From: CAYJPV01 sp964396055 | GTDB taxonomy: Bacteria > Acidobacteriota > Vicinamibacteria > Vicinamibacterales > JAKQTR01 | NCBI GenBank assembly: GCA_964396055.1 | Contig: CAYNDV010000167.1 | Coordinates: forward strand, 1 to 9,504 | Length of the DNA: 9,504 bases | Direction of reading: 5' to 3' | Shown: piece after piece, positions 6,430-9,504 of the stretch | How positions within the stretch are numbered: position 1 is the first letter of the stretch | Layout: every line of letters begins with the position of its first letter | Translations under genes and position numbers: made by a program | The notes under the pieces: model-generated | The model's input: the letters and a program-made list of their open reading frames with translations, nothing else | Told to the model about the DNA's origin: nothing | Databases searched by the model: none

Positions 6430-8711
6430 TTCGCACCGCCGCAGTCCTCGGGGCCGGATCGATGGGCAGCCAGATCGCGGCCTTCCTGGCCAGCGCCGGG
6501 CTCGACGTCCTTCTGCTGGACGTGTCGGCCCAGGCGGCCCACGGCGGCCTGGAGCGCCTCAAGAAGGTGAGGCCCGAGCCGTTCTTCACTCCGGAGGCGG
6601 CTTTGCGGATCCAGACGGCGGGGTTCGAGGTCGGCCTGCCACACCTCGCGGCGTGCGACTGGATTGTCGAGGCCATCGTCGAGCGCGCCGAGACCAAGCA
6701 GGGCATGTTCGCCGGCGTCGACGCCGTGCGGCGGAAGGGCACGTGGGTCTCGACGGCCACCTCGAGCCTGCCCGTGGCCGTGCTGGCCGCCGGACGTTCC
6801 GAGGACTTCCGCCGGCACTTCCTGGGCACCCATTTCTTCAACCCGCCCCGCTACCTCCGGCTGCTCGAGCTCGTCCCCGGCCCGGAGACCGATCCCGCGG
6901 TGGTGGAGCGGGTGCGCAACTTCGCCGACGTGCGCCTCGGGAAGGGCGTGGTGGTCGCGAAGGACACCCCGGGGTTCATCGCGAATCACCTCGGCATCTT
7001 CGCCGTCTTCCGCGCGCTGGAGGCCCTGGCGGCTGGCCCGTTTTCGATCGAGGAAATCGACGAACTCACCGGGCCGCTGGTCGGGCGCCCGAAGAGCGCG
7101 ACGTTCAGGACGATGGACCTCGCCGGCATCGACGTGCTCGGCATCGCGGCGGGCACGCTCGCGCGGTCGGCCCCGCCGGAGGTGCAGCGCCTCTTCGCCC
7201 TGCCGCCCCTGGTCGACGAGCTGATCGATCGCGGCTGGCACGGCGAGAAGACCGGCCAGGGCTTCTACAAGCGCGTGAAGCTGCCGGGCGGCGATTCGCG
7301 GGTGCTGGTGCTGGATCCTCGCACCTTCGAGTACCGGCCCCTGCGCGGCACCGGCTTGCCGGCGCTCGACCGGCTGCGCGCCATCGACGACCCCGGCGCC
7401 CGGATCCGCGCGCTGTTCACCGCCGACGACGACGCGGGCGCGTTCACCCGCGCCACCCTCGGGGCAACCCTGCGCTACGCGGCCACGGTCGCGCCGGCCA
7501 TCGCCCACTCGATCGACGACGTGGACCGCGCCATGCGGTGGGGCTTCGGCTGGGAACTCGGGCCCTTCGAGATCCTCGACGCGATCGGTGTGCGCACCTT
7601 CGTCGAGTGTTGTCCGCAGCCGCAGGAACCGCCCCTCATCGGAGAGGCGCTCGCCCGGAGCGGGTGCCGGTTCCGCGGCGCGCCGCTACCGCCCGCGGCG
7701 CCGGGCTGCGAGGTGCTGCGCGAGGCGAAGGCCCGATCGCGCGTGGTCGCCGGCAACCGCGAAGCCAGCCTCGTCGACCTCGACGACGGCGTCCTCGCGG
7801 TGGAGTTCCATTCGAAGATGAACACCATCGGGGCCGACGCGGTCGCCATGATCGCGCGGGGTCTCGACGAGGCGACGGTGAACCACCGCGCACTCGTGAT
7901 CGGCAACGAGGCGCCGAACTTCTCGGCGGGCGCGAACCTCGTGCTGGTGCTCGAGGCGGCCAGGGAAGGGCGTTGGGACGACATCGACCGCATGGTCCGG
8001 GCGTTTCAGCAGGCGACGATGTCCCTGAAGTACGCCAGCGTGCCCGTCGTCGCGGCGCCGGCCGGTCTGGCCCTCGGGGGGGGCTGCGAGATCGTCCTGC
8101 ACGCTGACCGCGTGCGGGCCGCGGCCGAGACGTACCTGGGGCTGGTTGAGACGGGCGTGGGTCTCATCCCGGCCGGCGGCGGCACCAAGGAACTGCTGGT
8201 GCGCAGCCTCGACCGTCGCGCGGCCGTTGCACCCGGAAACCTCCTGCCGTCGGTGCAGGACGCCTTCGAGACCATCGCGCTGGCCCGCGTATCGGCCAAC
8301 GGTCCCGACGCGGTGCGCCTGGGTTACCTGCGGCGTGGCGACAGTTTCTCGATGAATCCCGATCGGCTGCTGGCCGATGCGAAGGCGTGCGCGCTCGCCC
8401 GCGTGGCCGAGGGGTACCTGCCGCCGGAACCGGCCCTGACTGTCCCCGTCGGCGGCGAGGGTCTCGAGGCCGCGCTCAGGCTGGGCCTGCACCTGCACTG
8501 GCGGGCGGGCCGGATCTCCGAGTTCGATGTCCTCATCGGCCGCCGGCTCGCGTGGGTCCTGGCCGGCGGGTCCCTGCCGCACGCCACGACGGTGAGCGAG
8601 GCGTACCTGCTGGATCTCGAACGGGAGGCGTTTCTCGGTCTGTGCGGCGAAGCGAAGACCCGGGACCGCATCGAGCACATGTTGAAGACCGGAAAGGCGC
8701 TGCGGAACTGA
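6426..8711 (+). CDS. fadN: bifunctional 3-hydroxyacyl-CoA dehydrogenase / enoyl-CoA hydratase, FadN type
   Basis: The product is 761 residues and carries out two steps of fatty-acid beta-oxidation: hydration of 2-enoyl-CoA and NAD-dependent oxidation of 3-hydroxyacyl-CoA. The dehydrogenase comes first. It has the NAD loop G9-A-G11-S-M-G14, serines S113/S114 in TATSSLPV, H136 in GTHFFNP, E148 in LLELVPGPETD and N187 in GFIANHL. C-terminal dehydrogenase domains span roughly 190-430. The hydratase follows from about residue 450. It has the oxyanion-hole segment NFSAGANL, E555 in ALGGGCEIV and E575 in GLVETGVGLIPAGGGTKE, the two glutamates expected for catalysis. This order is the reverse of Escherichia coli FadB and matches Bacillus FadN (YusL), as does the ending HMLKTGKALRN. 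All key residues are intact. The gene overlaps the FadR-like regulator by four bases and is followed by an alpha/beta hydrolase. In Bacillus the usual partners are a thiolase (FadA) and an acyl-CoA dehydrogenase (FadE), which are not seen here. Confidence 0.93.
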   Translation: MIRTAAVLGAGSMGSQIAAFLASAGLDVLLLDVSAQAAHGGLERLKKVRPEPFFTPEAALRIQTAGFEVGLPHLAACDWIVEAIVERAETKQGMFAGVDAVRRKGTWVSTATSSLPVAVLAAGRSEDFRRHFLGTHFFNPPRYLRLLELVPGPETDPAVVERVRNFADVRLGKGVVVAKDTPGFIANHLGIFAVFRALEALAAGPFSIEEIDELTGPLVGRPKSATFRTMDLAGIDVLGIAAGTLARSAPPEVQRLFALPPLVDELIDRGWHGEKTGQGFYKRVKLPGGDSRVLVLDPRTFEYRPLRGTGLPALDRLRAIDDPGARIRALFTADDDAGAFTRATLGATLRYAATVAPAIAHSIDDVDRAMRWGFGWELGPFEILDAIGVRTFVECCPQPQEPPLIGEALARSGCRFRGAPLPPAAPGCEVLREAKARSRVVAGNREASLVDLDDGVLAVEFHSKMNTIGADAVAMIARGLDEATVNHRALVIGNEAPNFSAGANLVLVLEAAREGRWDDIDRMVRAFQQATMSLKYASVPVVAAPAGLALGGGCEIVLHADRVRAAAETYLGLVETGVGLIPAGGGTKELLVRSLDRRAAVAPGNLLPSVQDAFETIALARVSANGPDAVRLGYLRRGDSFSMNPDRLLADAKACALARVAEGYLPPEPALTVPVGGEGLEAALRLGLHLHWRAGRISEFDVLIGRRLAWVLAGGSLPHATTVSEAYLLDLEREAFLGLCGEAKTRDRIEHMLKTGKALRN

Positions 8712-8731
8712 CGCGCTGGGATTGTCGGCCC

Positions 8732-9504
8732 GTGATTGACCGTGGAGAGGGTCCGCCGCTCGTGCTCGTCCCGGGCATCCAGGGACGATGGGAATGGATG
8801 GAGCCGACCGTCCGGGCCCTGTCGGCGAAGTTCCGCGTGTTGACGACGTCGCTGCCGGGTGAGCCGGGCAGCGAGGTCCCACGCGACGATCGGAAAGGGT
8901 TCGACCAGCAGGCGCTCGTGGTCGAGCGGTTGCTCGACGGCGCCGCCGTCGAGCGGGCCATCGTGCTGGGCGTCTCCTTTGGCGGCCTGGTCGCGGCCTA
9001 CGCGGCAGCAACGAAGCCGGAACGAGTTGAGGCGCTCGTGCTGGCCTCCACCCCGGGACCGGACTGGAAGGCCGACCCTCGGGCGCGCCGCTACATGGCG
9101 GCTCCGCGGCTGATGGCGCCGGCCTTCGTGGCTGGCTCGCCGCGGCGGCTGGGTCCCGAGATCATCGCTGCGCACGAGACGGCAGCCGACCGCCTCCGGT
9201 TCGCGTGGCGCCAGGCGCGCCGCGTGGTGCGTGCGCCGATGCGGCCGTCGCTGGCGGGCGCGCGGCTGCGGATGATGGCCGGGGCTGACGTGATCGCGTG
9301 GTGCCGGCACATCGCGGCGCCCACGCTGGTGATCACCGGCGAGCCGGAGCTGGACCGCGTCGTCCCGGTGTCCGGGTCGCGGGCCTTCGCGCGCGTGATT
9401 CCGGGCGCGCGGGTCGTCGAACTACGGCGGACCGGCCACCTCGGCTGCGTGACACGGCCTGGCGAGTTCGCCGGCCTGGTGTGGGATTTCGTCGAATCGC
9501 TTGG
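8732..9504 (+). CDS. alpha/beta hydrolase, cut by the window end
   Basis: There are 257 complete codons from the GTG at 8732 to the window edge, with no stop. The sequence has the alpha/beta hydrolase layout: first strand and oxyanion segment PPLVLVPGIQGRWEWM (residues 8-23), nucleophile elbow G80-V-S82-F-G84, an acidic residue D208 in ITGEPELDRVVP and H236 in RRTGHLGCV. S82, D208 and H236 are in the right order and spacing for a catalytic triad. By family these enzymes cleave esters, amides, thioesters or C-C bonds, and sequence alone does not separate the options. No signal peptide is seen, so it is probably cytoplasmic. The frame is open further upstream into the fadN-like gene but has no ATG, GTG or TTG nearby, so GTG 8732 is the best start despite a weak ribosome binding site. 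Only 20 bases separate it from the preceding stop, so it likely belongs to the same operon. The remaining C-terminus is probably short, as the protein is already near family length. Confidence 0.82.
   Translation, partial: MIDRGEGPPLVLVPGIQGRWEWMEPTVRALSAKFRVLTTSLPGEPGSEVPRDDRKGFDQQALVVERLLDGAAVERAIVLGVSFGGLVAAYAAATKPERVEALVLASTPGPDWKADPRARRYMAAPRLMAPAFVAGSPRRLGPEIIAAHETAADRLRFAWRQARRVVRAPMRPSLAGARLRMMAGADVIAWCRHIAAPTLVITGEPELDRVVPVSGSRAFARVIPGARVVELRRTGHLGCVTRPGEFAGLVWDFVESL

Noticed and set aside
7686..9011. Minus-strand open frame of 441 codons opposite the hydratase and hydrolase
   Set aside because: It is low-complexity Arg/Pro/His-rich sequence antisense to two genes with intact active-site motifs.

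Overview
The window is GC-rich, gene-dense bacterial DNA. It carries one 100-base run of N at 5814-5913, which is a scaffold join of conventional length, so this is probably a draft or metagenome-assembled genome. The dense packing of GC-rich genes and the secreted protein joining a carboxypeptidase-regulatory-like domain to TPRs would fit Acidobacteriota (for example Vicinamibacteria). That placement is an inference from style and was not tested by any search.

Left block (1-3562, plus strand): three tightly packed genes, probably one operon. A possible sigma70-type promoter lies at 45-73. The genes are (1) a secreted protein with an N-terminal beta-sandwich and about five TPRs, (2) a secreted P1-family (DmpA/BapA/NylC, S58) self-cleaving aminopeptidase or amidase with all expected catalytic residues, and (3) a sodium:solute symporter family permease that starts one base after the peptidase stop. 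A simple reading is that the peptidase releases small amino compounds outside the cytoplasmic membrane and the symporter imports them. The substrate is not visible from sequence.

Middle (3526-5813, minus strand): a large membrane protein fused to a C-terminal spermidine-synthase-like Rossmann domain. It converges on the symporter, and the two 3' coding ends overlap by 37 bases. Its first few residues fall in the N gap.

Right block (5914-9504, plus strand): a fatty-acid-degradation cluster. A TetR regulator resembling Bacillus FadR (DNA-binding N-terminus lost in the gap) overlaps by ATGA a FadN-type bifunctional 3-hydroxyacyl-CoA dehydrogenase/enoyl-CoA hydratase. This is followed 20 bases later by an alpha/beta hydrolase cut by the window end. 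The regulator probably controls the dehydrogenase/hydratase, and its operators probably lie in the gap between the two divergent genes.

No tRNA, rRNA, CRISPR array, insertion sequence or prophage gene was seen. I do not see a convincing undescribed system. The most interesting points are the peptidase-symporter pair, the synthase-like fusion that lacks the canonical polyamine-synthase aspartate motif, and the compact FadR-FadN-hydrolase unit.
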